Part shown: piece by piece, positions 42,360-51,841 of the stretch
Numbering within the stretch: position 1 is the stretch's first letter
How the letters are laid out: each line of letters opens with the position of its first letter
Source of the DNA: Kineococcus sp. TRM81007
GTDB taxonomy: Bacteria > Actinomycetota > Actinomycetes > Actinomycetales > Kineococcaceae
Direction: 5' to 3'
NCBI RefSeq assembly: GCF_022669155.1
Contig: NZ_JALBVB010000056.1
Coordinates: 312,471-376,470, forward strand
Length of the DNA: 64,000 nucleotides
Position numbers and translations under genes: made by a program
The notes under the pieces: model-generated
Seen by the model: only the letters and a program-made list of their open reading frames with translations
Database searches by the model: none
Told to the model about the DNA's origin: nothing

Positions 42360-43078
42360 GCCGTCGCTCCTTCGCGCTCGGGGAGGACGACTTCTCCCGG
42401 TGCCCCCTCGGACCCGGGCAGGACGATCTCCGCCGGCGTCACCTCGCGCTCGGCGAGGACGATCTCCATCGGGTCGTCGTAGTCCATGAGGACGGACAGG
42501 ATCGAGTCTCCCGTCACGGGTTCGTGCGGGGACCAGATCACGGGGATCCCGGCCTCGTCGAACTCGCGGCAGTCACCCATGTAGGCGCGCGCGCCGGTCC
42601 CCGACAGGTACGTGGGCTCGCCGTAGGTCTTCAGGACGCTCACCAGGCCCACGCTGCCGCCCCCTTCCGTCGCCACGCTGACCGACAGCGGCGTGCGGAT
42701 GCCGAGGACGTCCCGCACCAGGAGGATGAGTTCCGTGTTGAAGTGCCAGAGCCGGTCCGTGTGGATGGAGAGGATGCTGTCCACGAGCATGGGGCCGTAC
42801 TTGTCCCAGTTCCTCGACCCGCAGTAGCGGCCGCGGATCACCTGGGCCAGAGCCCTCGGGGACTCCACGGGGTCGATGCGCACCTCGCAGATGGGTGCGT
42901 ACTTGTGCTTGCCCGTCACGGGCAGCGATGCCCAGGTGCCGCGCATCTTCACGCGGCGCTGGTAGCCGCGGTCGACGAACTGGTCGAAGATCTTCAGGTC
43001 GAACAAGTCGGCCTTGGCCATCTTGTACCAGAAACCGGAGTAGGGCAGGAGGTCTGCCTGGTGGCTTGCGACGATCAC
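42356..43078 (-). CDS. WbqC-family protein
   Basis: A 240-residue protein of the WbqC family: the start IVASHQADLLPYSGFWYKMA, FVDRGYQRRVKMRG, KYAPICEVRID, RYCGSRNWDKYGPM, and GGGSVGLVSVLKTYGEPTYLSG. WbqC genes are found in O-antigen and exopolysaccharide loci; their enzymatic role is unproven but they are thought to act on amino-sugar nucleotides. The last ~35 residues hold three copies of a short repeat (EIVLAEREVTP, EIVLPGSEGAPG, EVVLPEREGATA), an unusual tail that may be recent. The GTGA overlap ties it to the dehydrogenase. Confidence 0.8.
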   Translation of the reverse strand: MIVASHQADLLPYSGFWYKMAKADLFDLKIFDQFVDRGYQRRVKMRGTWASLPVTGKHKYAPICEVRIDPVESPRALAQVIRGRYCGSRNWDKYGPMLVDSILSIHTDRLWHFNTELILLVRDVLGIRTPLSVSVATEGGGSVGLVSVLKTYGEPTYLSGTGARAYMGDCREFDEAGIPVIWSPHEPVTGDSILSVLMDYDDPMEIVLAEREVTPAEIVLPGSEGAPGEVVLPEREGATA

Positions 43079-43220
43079 TGTTCCCCCGTGGGTGTCACTG
43101 TGGAGCGCGCGCTGGTGCGCGCCGGTACGCGCAGCGCGACGGTCGCGCTGCCGTGGCGGGTCGTCCGGCGAGGACGGGGTGCCCCCGCGCCCCCTCGCCT
43201 GCGTCAGACCCGGGTGTCGG

Positions 43221-43862
43221 TCACCGGATGGTCCGCACCAGGGCGTACTGCTCGGCGAACGCGGTCTGGCGCTGGCTCCCGAGGGAGCGCGCGGTGGCCT
43301 TCAGTTCGTTGCACGCGTGCGGTCCGGAGGCCACCTGCGACTGGTAGCAGGCGAACGCCTCGGCCTTGCGGTCCACCTGGTCCTCCGTCAGCGACTCGAA
43401 GTGGTTCCAGCGCAGGTTCGACGGGTACAGCGTCAGGTCGTAGGCGGCCACGTCGTAGACCATCACCGTCGGTGTGAACCAGTGGCGTGTCCCCATCGCC
43501 ATGCGCGATGCCCTCATGCCCGCCTCGTAGGCGGCCACGTGGTCCTGGTGCAGGGAGGGGAACGGCAGGTAGATCTCCTCGGGCCGGCAGGTGTCGATGA
43601 CGTGGTCGATCATCCCGACGAGAACCGTCATGTCGGCGCCCACGGCTCCGTCGGTGAGGTTCAGGAGCCAGGACCGGGAGTACCCGAGGCATTCCCGTGC
43701 CTCCTCGAACTCCTTGTGGCGCAGCGGGTCGGGGCGGGCGAGCACCACGACGCCGCACTCGGGGGCGTACTTGGCGAGCAGCCCCCCGCACCCGAGCACT
43801 TCGTCGTCGCAGTGCGGGGCCACCACGAGCCTGCGGATCGAGCTTCCCTGGTCAGAGGTCAT
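43221..43862 (-). CDS. PIG-L/LmbE-family deacetylase
   Basis: 213 residues. The zinc motif PHCDDE (residues 16-21) is intact, with the distal His in the FPSLHQDHVAA segment. Members include the MshB-type N-deacetylases and GlcNAc deacetylases. It is the first gene of the cluster, 142 bases before WbqC, and so probably supplies a deacetylated hexosamine, or removes an acetyl group from a precursor. The substrate is unknown. The ATG has only a weak ribosome site. It is preceded by a 448-bp gene-free leader. Confidence 0.85.
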   Translation of the reverse strand: MTSDQGSSIRRLVVAPHCDDEVLGCGGLLAKYAPECGVVVLARPDPLRHKEFEEARECLGYSRSWLLNLTDGAVGADMTVLVGMIDHVIDTCRPEEIYLPFPSLHQDHVAAYEAGMRASRMAMGTRHWFTPTVMVYDVAAYDLTLYPSNLRWNHFESLTEDQVDRKAEAFACYQSQVASGPHACNELKATARSLGSQRQTAFAEQYALVRTIR

Positions 43863-44310
43863 TGCGAGGGTTTCCGTTTCTCTTCGGGTGGAACCGCCGC
43901 TCGGCGACGGCCCCCCTCGACGGTCCCGGGGTCGACGTGCCCGCGCAGCCGGGCGGTGTCCGTGCGGCGTGGTGCGGGTGGAGGTGCGGTGCAGCCCGCA
44001 GGAGCTCTCGTGCGGGGTTCAGGTGGCCGGTGCTGCGGTGCTGGGCGGGCGTGCGCGATCGTCGCGGTTCCCTGCCGGTGGACGGCGGCGCACGTCGCTG
44101 TGGTGTCTCATCGGGGAGCCTGTCTGTGGGTCTTCCGTGAGGTGGCTACGCCTTGCTACCACGCGCAACCGCACCGTGGGGAGGGGAAGACGGAACCCGA
44201 AGTGCTCGACCAGAGGTTTCCCACGCTGAGTAGCTCCATTGCTACTCAGCGTTGCTGGAATGGGTCCCCTTCGGGGGGACGCCACGTGCGGCGGGGAGGG
44301 TGGTCCAGCG
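43863..44310. other. 448-bp gene-free leader of the exopolysaccharide cluster
   Basis: No convincing ORF, RNA or known riboswitch is visible. It holds a perfect 12-bp inverted repeat (44223-44252) and, near 44141-44160, a poorly matched palindrome (ggtggctacgccttgctacc). The composition is less G+C-rich than the coding DNA around it. It likely contains the promoter and long 5' leader of the cluster; no -10/-35 pair stands out. Confidence 0.6.
44223..44252. repeat. 12-bp inverted repeat with 6-base loop
   Basis: Arms acgctgagtagc (44223-44234) and gctactcagcgt (44241-44252) around tccatt. It lies 59 bases past the DUF1810 stop and about 360 bases before the PIG-L start, in DNA of unusually low G+C. 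It could be the DUF1810 terminator or an operator for the cluster. There is no T-tract on either strand. Confidence 0.55.
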
Positions 44311-45970
<1,660 letters not shown>

Positions 45971-45987
45971 CCTTCCTATTCCCTCGG

Positions 45988-46043
45988 CGAAGGAATGCCT
46001 TACCTACGCATTCCCCGAAAGGCGCAGGAAAGGCGTTCCTTCG
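45988..46043. repeat. Nested hairpins before the DUF1540 gene
   Basis: Two mutually exclusive pairings: cgaaggaatgcctt (45988-46001) with aaggcgttccttcg (46030-46043), 13 of 14 matches, and inside it ggaatgc (45992-45998) with gcattcc (46008-46014). This region lies after serC and before the DUF1540 gene and is AT-richer than its surroundings. Alternatives of this type can act as a terminator for serC or as a switch. Confidence 0.5.
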
Positions 46044-46079
46044 TGGCGGGGAGGGCTTTTCGCCGTTATGGTCGAAGGC

Positions 46080-46379
46080 ATGGCGACCGTGAAGCTGGAC
46101 CTGACCCCCATCCACCAGTGCTCCGTCAGCGGGTGCACCTTCAACGCGGACGTGAGCTGCCACGCCCCCACCATCACCGTCGGTGACCACGGGGCGAACC
46201 ACTGCGGCACGTTCCTGGGCCTGCCCACCAAGCACAAGACCGCGCCGGACGGCCACGTCGGCGCCTGCCAGCTGGGCGACTGCAAGCACAACTCCGAGCT
46301 GACCTGCACCGCGTCCGCCATCGACGTCGGCACCGCCGACTCCGGCGAGACGAAGTGCCTCACCTACAGCGCGGCCTGA
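46080..46379 (+). CDS. DUF1540 cysteine-rich protein (two copies)
   Basis: A 99-residue protein with two DUF1540 units, each with a Cys-x4-Cys pair followed by C-x-A and a final Cys (residue blocks HQCSVSGCTFNADVSC and VGACQLGDCKHNSELTC), typical of small metal-binding modules. The ATG at 46080 has no ribosome site; a second ATG four codons upstream (46068) is in frame. The transcript may be leaderless, as TATGGT lies about 7 bases before. Its stop overlaps the end of the convergent methyltransferase gene by 16 bases. Function unknown; metal binding is inferred from the cysteines. Confidence 0.78.
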   Translation: MATVKLDLTPIHQCSVSGCTFNADVSCHAPTITVGDHGANHCGTFLGLPTKHKTAPDGHVGACQLGDCKHNSELTCTASAIDVGTADSGETKCLTYSAA

Positions 46380-47617
46380 GCCTCCCGGTCGCCCGCCTCC
46401 CGGTCGCCCGCCGGCCGGCCGGCGAGGGCTGAGCGCACCGCGTCCAGCTCCGCCGCCAGCTCGGCGGCCAGGGCGGGCTGCACGCCCCACTCGCGGCACA
46501 GCCCGTCGAACTCCGCCAGGTGCTCCGCGCGCGGTGCGGACCCCGTCCGCACCGCGCGCAGCATCGCGTTGCGCGGCGTGTGGGCGGAGTCGATGAACTC
46601 CACCACCTCCACCCGGTAGCCCAGCAGCTGCAGCACCAGCGCGCGCAGCGCGTCGGTCAGCACGTCGGCGAACCGCTCGCGCAGGATCGCGTGGCGCACC
46701 ACCGGCCCGCGCTCCCCGGCGGCCACGATCTGCCGCTGCACGTCCCGGTGGCAGCACGGTGCCGCCAGCACCAGCGGCGCGCCCCAGCGCACCGCCCGCG
46801 CCAGCGCCTCGTCGGTCGCGGTGTCGCACGCGTGCAGCGCCAGCACCACGTCCGGCCGCTCGCCCTCCTCGAACGGCTCCGCCCCGGCGATGCTGCCGCG
46901 CGCGAACCCCAGACCCGCCAGGCCCGCCTCGCGCGCCGCCCCGCGGCCGTTCTCCAGCACGTCCTCGCGCACGTCGACGCCGACGGTGCGCAGCTCCTTC
47001 TCGCGCCCGCCCGCCTCCCGCGCCAGCCAGCGGTGCGCCGCGAACGTCAGGTAGGCGTTGCCGCAGCCGAGGTCCACCGCCCGCACCACCGGGCCCGCCT
47101 GCTCCAGCACGGCCGGGGCCAGCGGCGCGAGCTGGCGCACGAACGCCTCCACCTGCCGGCGCTTGTCCCCGCCGGCGCCCAGCACCCGGAACACCGGGTC
47201 GTCGGGGTCCACCAGGCGCTGCTTGACGCGGTCGTGCGCCTGCGGCCCGGCCGGGGCGGTGCCCTCGCGCGCGGCGCGGTGCACCTGCGCGTCGCCCTTC
47301 TTCGTCACCCGCAGCTGGAGCGTCTCGCCGGCCGTCTCCACGTGCCAGTTGCCGTGGGGCAGGGCCAGCAGCTCGTCCACCACCGCTGCGGCCTCGGCGG
47401 CGGGCACGTTGCGGGTGCTGACCACCGGGCCGCTGCGGAAGAGCACCTGCAGGTGCGGGCCCGAGCGCAGCGCGACCGGGCGCACCTCCACCCGCTCGTG
47501 CTCGGGCGGCTGCACCCCGCGCCGGCGGCCCGCCGCGACCGCCCGCACGAGGTGCTGCTCGTCCAGCAGCAGCGCGCGGACGTCGGCCAGGGCGGAGGCG
47601 AGGTCGGTGGTGGGCAC
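46364..47617 (-). CDS. Class I SAM-dependent methyltransferase (rRNA/tRNA-type)
   Basis: 417 residues. The N-terminal ~180 residues form a mixed domain (GNWHVETAGETLQLRVTKKGD), then a Rossmann methyltransferase (AVDLGCGNAYLTFAAHRW, GVDVREDVLENGRG, VLALHACDTATDEALARAV, LVLAAPCCHRDVQRQI). The LHACDTATD and APCCHRD motifs match the GSTCD/methyltransferase-32 group, some of which act on RNA. The C-terminal residues are duplicated (GDREAGDREA) by a 15-bp repeat. It ends 16 bases inside the DUF1540 gene. Substrate not known. Confidence 0.82.
   Translation of the reverse strand: MPTTDLASALADVRALLLDEQHLVRAVAAGRRRGVQPPEHERVEVRPVALRSGPHLQVLFRSGPVVSTRNVPAAEAAAVVDELLALPHGNWHVETAGETLQLRVTKKGDAQVHRAAREGTAPAGPQAHDRVKQRLVDPDDPVFRVLGAGGDKRRQVEAFVRQLAPLAPAVLEQAGPVVRAVDLGCGNAYLTFAAHRWLAREAGGREKELRTVGVDVREDVLENGRGAAREAGLAGLGFARGSIAGAEPFEEGERPDVVLALHACDTATDEALARAVRWGAPLVLAAPCCHRDVQRQIVAAGERGPVVRHAILRERFADVLTDALRALVLQLLGYRVEVVEFIDSAHTPRNAMLRAVRTGSAPRAEHLAEFDGLCREWGVQPALAAELAAELDAVRSALAGRPAGDREAGDREAQAAL
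46381..46410. repeat. 15-bp tandem duplication in the methyltransferase tail
   Basis: The unit cctcccggtcgcccg occurs at 46381-46395 and 46396-46410, in frame, and gives the Gly-Asp-Arg-Glu-Ala duplication near the C-terminus. The stop itself (TAG, 46364-46366) is outside the repeat. Confidence 0.85.
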
Positions 47618-47656
47618 TGCACCATTGTCCGCCGTGGCGGCGGGTGCCCCGGACCG

Positions 47657-48952
47657 TCAGGCCGCGGCGACGTCGCGCTCGTCGCCGTCGGGGGAGCGCG
47701 CCGGCACCACGCGCAGGTGCGGGGTGGTGCGGAACGAGTACGCCAGGCGCACCCGCGCCCGGCGCAGCACGAACACCGCCACCACCACGGCCGTCAGCCC
47801 CGAGGGGATCGAACCGGCGAGCACCGACCACTCCGCTCCGAAGCGGGTGCCGATCCAGCCCACGAGCGGGCCACCGACCACGGTGCCGCCCTGCATGAGC
47901 GACATGTACAGCGCCATGACCCGCCCCCGCAGTCGCGGCTCGGTGCTCATCTGCACCGTCGCGTTGGCCGCCGTCAGCAGCGTCAGCGAGGACAGGCCCA
48001 GCAGCGGCAGCACCACCAGGTACAGCCAGTAGTTCGGCATCACGGCGGACACCGAGGCGGTCACGGAGAAGGCGACCGCCGCGCCGATCACCAGGCGCCA
48101 GCGGGGCCGCTCGCGCCGCGCGGCGATCAGGGCGCCCAGCAGGGAGCCGACGGCCAGCACAGTGCCGGCGACGCCGAACGCGGCGGCGTCCCGGCCGAAC
48201 TTTACGCTGGTGATGAGCGCGGAGGTGAGCTGGAAGTTCAGCCCGAAGGTGCCCACGACGCCCACCAGGGCGAAGATCGCCATGAGGTCCGGGCGGGCGC
48301 GCACGTACCGCAGTCCCTCGCGCACGCCCCCGGAGCCCTTCGCGGGGCGCTCGCGGCGCACCGGCTGGGCCGGGCGCATCAGGTGCAGGGTGGTCAGCGG
48401 CCCGAGGAACGACAGCGCGTTGATCAGGAACACCGGCCCGGTGCCGAAGGCGGCGATGAGCAGCCCCGCCAGGCCGGGGCCGATCAGGCGCGCGGAGTTG
48501 AAGGACGCGGAGTTCAGCCCGATGGCGTTGGGCAGGTCCTCCGGCGGCACCAGCTGCCCGACGAACGTCTGCCGCACGGGGCCGTCGACCGCCGAGACGC
48601 AGCCCAGCAGGGTCGCCAGGACGTACACGTGCCACAGCCGCACGGCGCCGGTGAGGACCAGGGCGGCCATCACCAGGCCCAGCAGCATCATCGCCGCCTG
48701 GGTGGCCATCAGCGTGCGCCGCTGCGGGAACCGGTCGGCGACCCAGCCGGCGAGCGGCGCCAGCAGCAGGATGGGACCGAACTGCAGGCCGGTGGTGATG
48801 CCGCCGGCGGTGCCGGAGCCGTTCGTGAGCACCTGGATGACGAGCCAGTCCTGAGCGACCCGCTGCATCCAGGTGCCGGTGTTGGACACGATCGCGCCGG
48901 TGGCCCACAGGCGGTAGTCGCGGTGCCGCAGGGAGCGGAAGGTCCGGTTCAC
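47657..48952 (-). CDS. MFS exporter (MFS_3/EntS-like)
   Basis: A 431-residue, ~12-helix transporter. The N-terminus (VNRTFRSLRHRDYRLWATGAIVSNTGTWMQRVAQDWLV, shown in part: RHRDYRLWATG) and the LVPPEDLPNAIGLNSASFNSARLIGPGLAG block are those of the MFS_3 (EntS-like) group, which includes siderophore and drug exporters. The A-motif is GWVADRFPQRR. The GTG start overlaps the stop of MarR (GTGA). Likely an efflux pump controlled by the MarR gene just upstream. Substrate unknown. Confidence 0.88.
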   Translation of the reverse strand: MNRTFRSLRHRDYRLWATGAIVSNTGTWMQRVAQDWLVIQVLTNGSGTAGGITTGLQFGPILLLAPLAGWVADRFPQRRTLMATQAAMMLLGLVMAALVLTGAVRLWHVYVLATLLGCVSAVDGPVRQTFVGQLVPPEDLPNAIGLNSASFNSARLIGPGLAGLLIAAFGTGPVFLINALSFLGPLTTLHLMRPAQPVRRERPAKGSGGVREGLRYVRARPDLMAIFALVGVVGTFGLNFQLTSALITSVKFGRDAAAFGVAGTVLAVGSLLGALIAARRERPRWRLVIGAAVAFSVTASVSAVMPNYWLYLVVLPLLGLSSLTLLTAANATVQMSTEPRLRGRVMALYMSLMQGGTVVGGPLVGWIGTRFGAEWSVLAGSIPSGLTAVVVAVFVLRRARVRLAYSFRTTPHLRVVPARSPDGDERDVAAA

Positions 48953-49431
48953 TCCTGGACCACCGCGCGCAGCAGGCGGGCCGCGGCGGCCAGGGTGGCG
49001 CGCTCGTCGTCGTCGAGGCGGGCGAGGCGCTCGCGCAGCCACGCGGAGCGGCGCGCGCGGGTCTCCTCCACGGCGGCGGCGCCGGCGGCCGTGAGCAGGA
49101 CGAGGACCTGGCGGCCGTCGTCGGGGTGGCCGGTGCGCTGGACCCAGCCGGCGCCCTCGAGGGCGGCCACGGTGCGGGTCATGGACGGCGGGCGCACGTG
49201 CTCGGCCTCGGCGAGCTCGCCGGGGGTGCGCGGTCCGTGGACGTGCAGGTGGGCCAGGACGGAGAACTGGGCGTCGGTGAGGTCGTCGACGCTCTTCTGC
49301 GAGCGCAGGCGGCGTGCGGTGCGGAGCAGGGCGATGCGCAGCTCGACGGCGAGGTCGCCCGTCGGGTCGTCGGGGGCCGCGTCACCGTGCGCTGCGCCCG
49401 CCGGGAACGGTGTGGGGGTGGCGCCGGTCAC
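48949..49431 (-). CDS. MarR-family transcriptional regulator
   Basis: A 160-residue winged-helix regulator: LTDAQFSVLAHLHVHGPRTPGELAEAEHV, PPSMTRTVAALEGAGWVQRT and HPDDGRQVLVLLTAAG. MarR dimers bind small phenolic or drug ligands and release DNA. It is the first gene of the operon, with the MFS gene overlapping its stop. GTG start with AAGGAG about 12 bases upstream. A 13-bp inverted repeat (49448-49460) upstream is the likely operator. Ligand unknown. Confidence 0.9.
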   Translation of the reverse strand: MTGATPTPFPAGAAHGDAAPDDPTGDLAVELRIALLRTARRLRSQKSVDDLTDAQFSVLAHLHVHGPRTPGELAEAEHVRPPSMTRTVAALEGAGWVQRTGHPDDGRQVLVLLTAAGAAAVEETRARRSAWLRERLARLDDDERATLAAAARLLRAVVQE

Positions 49432-49447
49432 GCCGGCAGGCTACTCC

Positions 49448-49460
49448 TTAGCCTCGCTAA
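49448..49460. promoter_or_regulatory. Candidate MarR operator palindrome
   Basis: TTAGCCTCGCTAA: arms TTAGC and GCTAA with a 3-base centre, 17 bases upstream of the MarR start codon and AT-rich against the surroundings. A candidate -35 (TTGCCG on the minus strand) lies nearby, so a bound repressor would block the promoter and the ribosome site. Confidence 0.5.
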
Positions 49461-49588
49461 TTACCAACGGCAACGATCGAGTTCAGGTGTTCGGTTCCCC
49501 CTTGCCTCTACGGGGCGTTACAGTCCATGACGTTGAGTAGTCTCACAGCACCGGGCGGGACGGCCTGCTCGAGGACGGGAGCGGACGA

Positions 49589-51769
49589 GTGACTGGTTCT
49601 CCGGCGGCCTCGGCCTGCTCCGCCGCCGAAACCGCCCCCCGGACCGCGGCCCGGCCCCCCCGGGCGTCGGACCCCGGCACCCCCCGCGACGACGTCACGG
49701 CCACCGGCGCCGAGGCCACCGCCGCCCTGCTGCGCGCCCAGCGCCGCTTCACCGACTGCACCGACCCGTCCGCCCTCGCCGAGGAGGTGGCCGACGAGGT
49801 GCAGCGCGCCGGGTTCTGCGGCGTCCTGCTGCTGGCGCCGGTCGCCCGCTCGCGCCACCGCGAGCTGGACGTCCTCGCCACCCGCGGCTGCGCGACCCCG
49901 CAGCCGGGCCGGAGCACCACCGGTGCCGACCTCGCCCGCAGCGCGCCCGCCGCCGTCGTCGAGCTCGTCCCCGGCGACCCCACCGCGCCCCGGCTGGCCG
50001 TGTGGGGCGCCCCCGGCGCGGACGGCGCGCCCCTGGAGCTGCTGGCCGCCGCCGCCGGCACCGCCTGGCGCGCCGCGCGCGCCGCCCGCGAGGCCCAGCT
50101 GGCCACCGCCGAGCTCGCCGGCGCCCGGCAGCTGCTCGCCGGCGCCGTGCGCCTGGCCGGCCTCGGCTCCTGGTCCTGGGACCCCGACACCGACCGCGTC
50201 ACCCTCGACGACCGGCTGCGCGACCTGCTGGGCGTGGCCCCCACCGACCCGGACCCGGACCTGGCCACCTGGCGCGAGCGCGTCCACCCCGACGACCGCG
50301 GCCCCTTCACGGGCGTGGACGACCCCGCCGCCCGCACCGGCTCGCCGGTGCCCTACCCGTTCCGGGTGCGCACCGCCGACGGCACCGAGCGCACCCTGCT
50401 GGGCACCAGCGTCCCGCTGCGCCCCGGCCGCCCCGGCATCGTGCAGGGTCTCGTGCTCGACCTGGCTCCCGGCGACAGGTCCACCGGCGAACTGGTCCGC
50501 CTGGCGCAGTGCGACTCCCTGACCGGCCTGGCCAACCGCTCCGTGCTCGACGTGCGGCTGGAGGAGGCGCTGCGCACCGCCACCCCCACCTCCGCCGTCG
50601 CCCTCGTCCTGCTCGACCTGGACCGCTTCAAGCTCGTCAACGACACCCTCGGTCACCAGATCGGCGACGCCCTGCTGCGGCAGATCGCCGCGCGCCTGCA
50701 GCAGGCCGCCCCCGCCGGCTCCACCCTGGCCCGCCTGGGTGGCGACGAGTTCGTGCTCATGGTCCCCGGCGTGGACCGTCCCGAGTCGGCGGCCGCCATG
50801 GCGCACAACATCATCCGGCGGCTGCGCGTGCCGGTCCTGCTGCCCGGGCTGCCCGAGCCGTTCGTGTGCACCTGCAGCGCCGGCGTCGCCGTCGGTCACG
50901 AGGGCAGCGGCGACGAGCTGTTCCGCAACGCCGACATGGCCCTCTACCGGGCCAAGGACGCCGGCCGCGACCGCGTGGCCGCCTTCGACTCCGCCATGCG
51001 CGAGGACGCCGAGGCGCGCCGCGAGGCCGAGCACAAGGTCCGCCGCGCCCTGCGCACCGACGGGCTGCGCGTCGTCTGGCAGCCGATCGTCGACCTGCGC
51101 GACGAGCGCCTCGTGGCCGCAGAGGCCCTCGTGCGCCTGCAGGACCCCGTCGAGGGGCTGCTGGAGCCCAAGCGGTTCGTCGACACCGCCGAGGACACCG
51201 GCCTCATCGTCGACGTCGACACCTGGGTGCTGGGGGAGGTGCTGCGCCAGCTGGGCGAGTGGCGCAGCGCCGGTGCCGGCCTGCAGGTCTCCTTCAACGT
51301 CTCCGGCAAGACCCTGGAGCACCCCGCGTTCGCGCACCGCCTCGCGCACAGCGTCGAGAGCAGCGGCGCCGCCGGGTCGAGCCTGCTCGCCGAGGTCACC
51401 GAGCGCACCCTCATCGACCTGTCGACCTCCACCCGGGCCAGCCTCGGCGAGCTGCGCAGCGTCGGCGCCCGCGTCGGCCTCGACGACTTCGGGACCGGGT
51501 ACTCCTCGCTGTCCTACCTGGACCGCTTCCCGCTGAGCTTCCTGAAGATCGACATGAGCTTCGTGCGGCCGCTGGGCACCTCCGAGCGGGCCGCGGCCGT
51601 CGTGCGCGCGCTCATCGGCCTGGCCCACGCGCACGGCATGGTCGTCACCGCCGAGGGCGTGGAGACCCGCGAGCAGGCGACGCTGCTGCGCGAGATGGGC
51701 TGCGACCGCGCCCAGGGCTGGCTGTTCGGGCGCCCGGTGGAGGCGCGCCGGCTGAACACCGCCGGCTGA
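49589..51769 (+). CDS. PAS-GGDEF-EAL cyclic-di-GMP enzyme
   Basis: 726 residues: an N-terminal GAF-like stretch (about 45-180), a PAS-like region (about 185-295, GLGSWSWDPDTDRVTLDD), then GGDEF at 384-388 (RLGGDEFVLM) and EAL at 513-515 (AEALVRLQD), DDFGTGYSSLSYL and AEGVETRE. There is no RxxD at the I-site position (PAGS there), unlike the first GGDEF/EAL protein. Both active sites look intact. GTG start with gggagcggacga upstream. No membrane helices. The stop lies in a 14-bp tandem repeat. Confidence 0.92.
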   Translation: MTGSPAASACSAAETAPRTAARPPRASDPGTPRDDVTATGAEATAALLRAQRRFTDCTDPSALAEEVADEVQRAGFCGVLLLAPVARSRHRELDVLATRGCATPQPGRSTTGADLARSAPAAVVELVPGDPTAPRLAVWGAPGADGAPLELLAAAAGTAWRAARAAREAQLATAELAGARQLLAGAVRLAGLGSWSWDPDTDRVTLDDRLRDLLGVAPTDPDPDLATWRERVHPDDRGPFTGVDDPAARTGSPVPYPFRVRTADGTERTLLGTSVPLRPGRPGIVQGLVLDLAPGDRSTGELVRLAQCDSLTGLANRSVLDVRLEEALRTATPTSAVALVLLDLDRFKLVNDTLGHQIGDALLRQIAARLQQAAPAGSTLARLGGDEFVLMVPGVDRPESAAAMAHNIIRRLRVPVLLPGLPEPFVCTCSAGVAVGHEGSGDELFRNADMALYRAKDAGRDRVAAFDSAMREDAEARREAEHKVRRALRTDGLRVVWQPIVDLRDERLVAAEALVRLQDPVEGLLEPKRFVDTAEDTGLIVDVDTWVLGEVLRQLGEWRSAGAGLQVSFNVSGKTLEHPAFAHRLAHSVESSGAAGSSLLAEVTERTLIDLSTSTRASLGELRSVGARVGLDDFGTGYSSLSYLDRFPLSFLKIDMSFVRPLGTSERAAAVVRALIGLAHAHGMVVTAEGVETREQATLLREMGCDRAQGWLFGRPVEARRLNTAG

Positions 51770-51821
51770 ACACCGCCGGCTGAACACCGCCGGCTGAACA
51801 CCGCCGGCTGAGCACCCGCCG
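51751..51821. repeat. 14-bp tandem repeat over the GGDEF/EAL stop
   Basis: Four exact copies of gctgaacaccgccg (51751-51764, 51765-51778, 51779-51792, 51793-51806) and a fifth, one base longer (51807-51821). The second copy supplies the stop codon (51767-51769). As 14 is not a multiple of three, the later copies put TGA in the other two frames (51781 and 51795). Confidence 0.95.
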
Positions 51822-51841
51822 GGGCGCTCCGGCCCCCGCCG

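Noticed and set aside
44019-44285. An 88-codon minus-strand ORF in the cluster leader
   Set aside because: No ribosome site and no recognisable or amphipathic pattern; it spans the inverted repeat.
49441-49465. An IdeR/DtxR iron box before MarR/MFS (the MFS resembles siderophore exporters)
   Set aside because: Only the right part (TTAGCCT and CTAA) resembles the 19-bp consensus, with a base missing and the left half absent.
46520-49540. A ~1000-codon open frame antisense to the methyltransferase and MFS genes
   Set aside because: No motif and biased composition; overlaps well-supported genes on the other strand.
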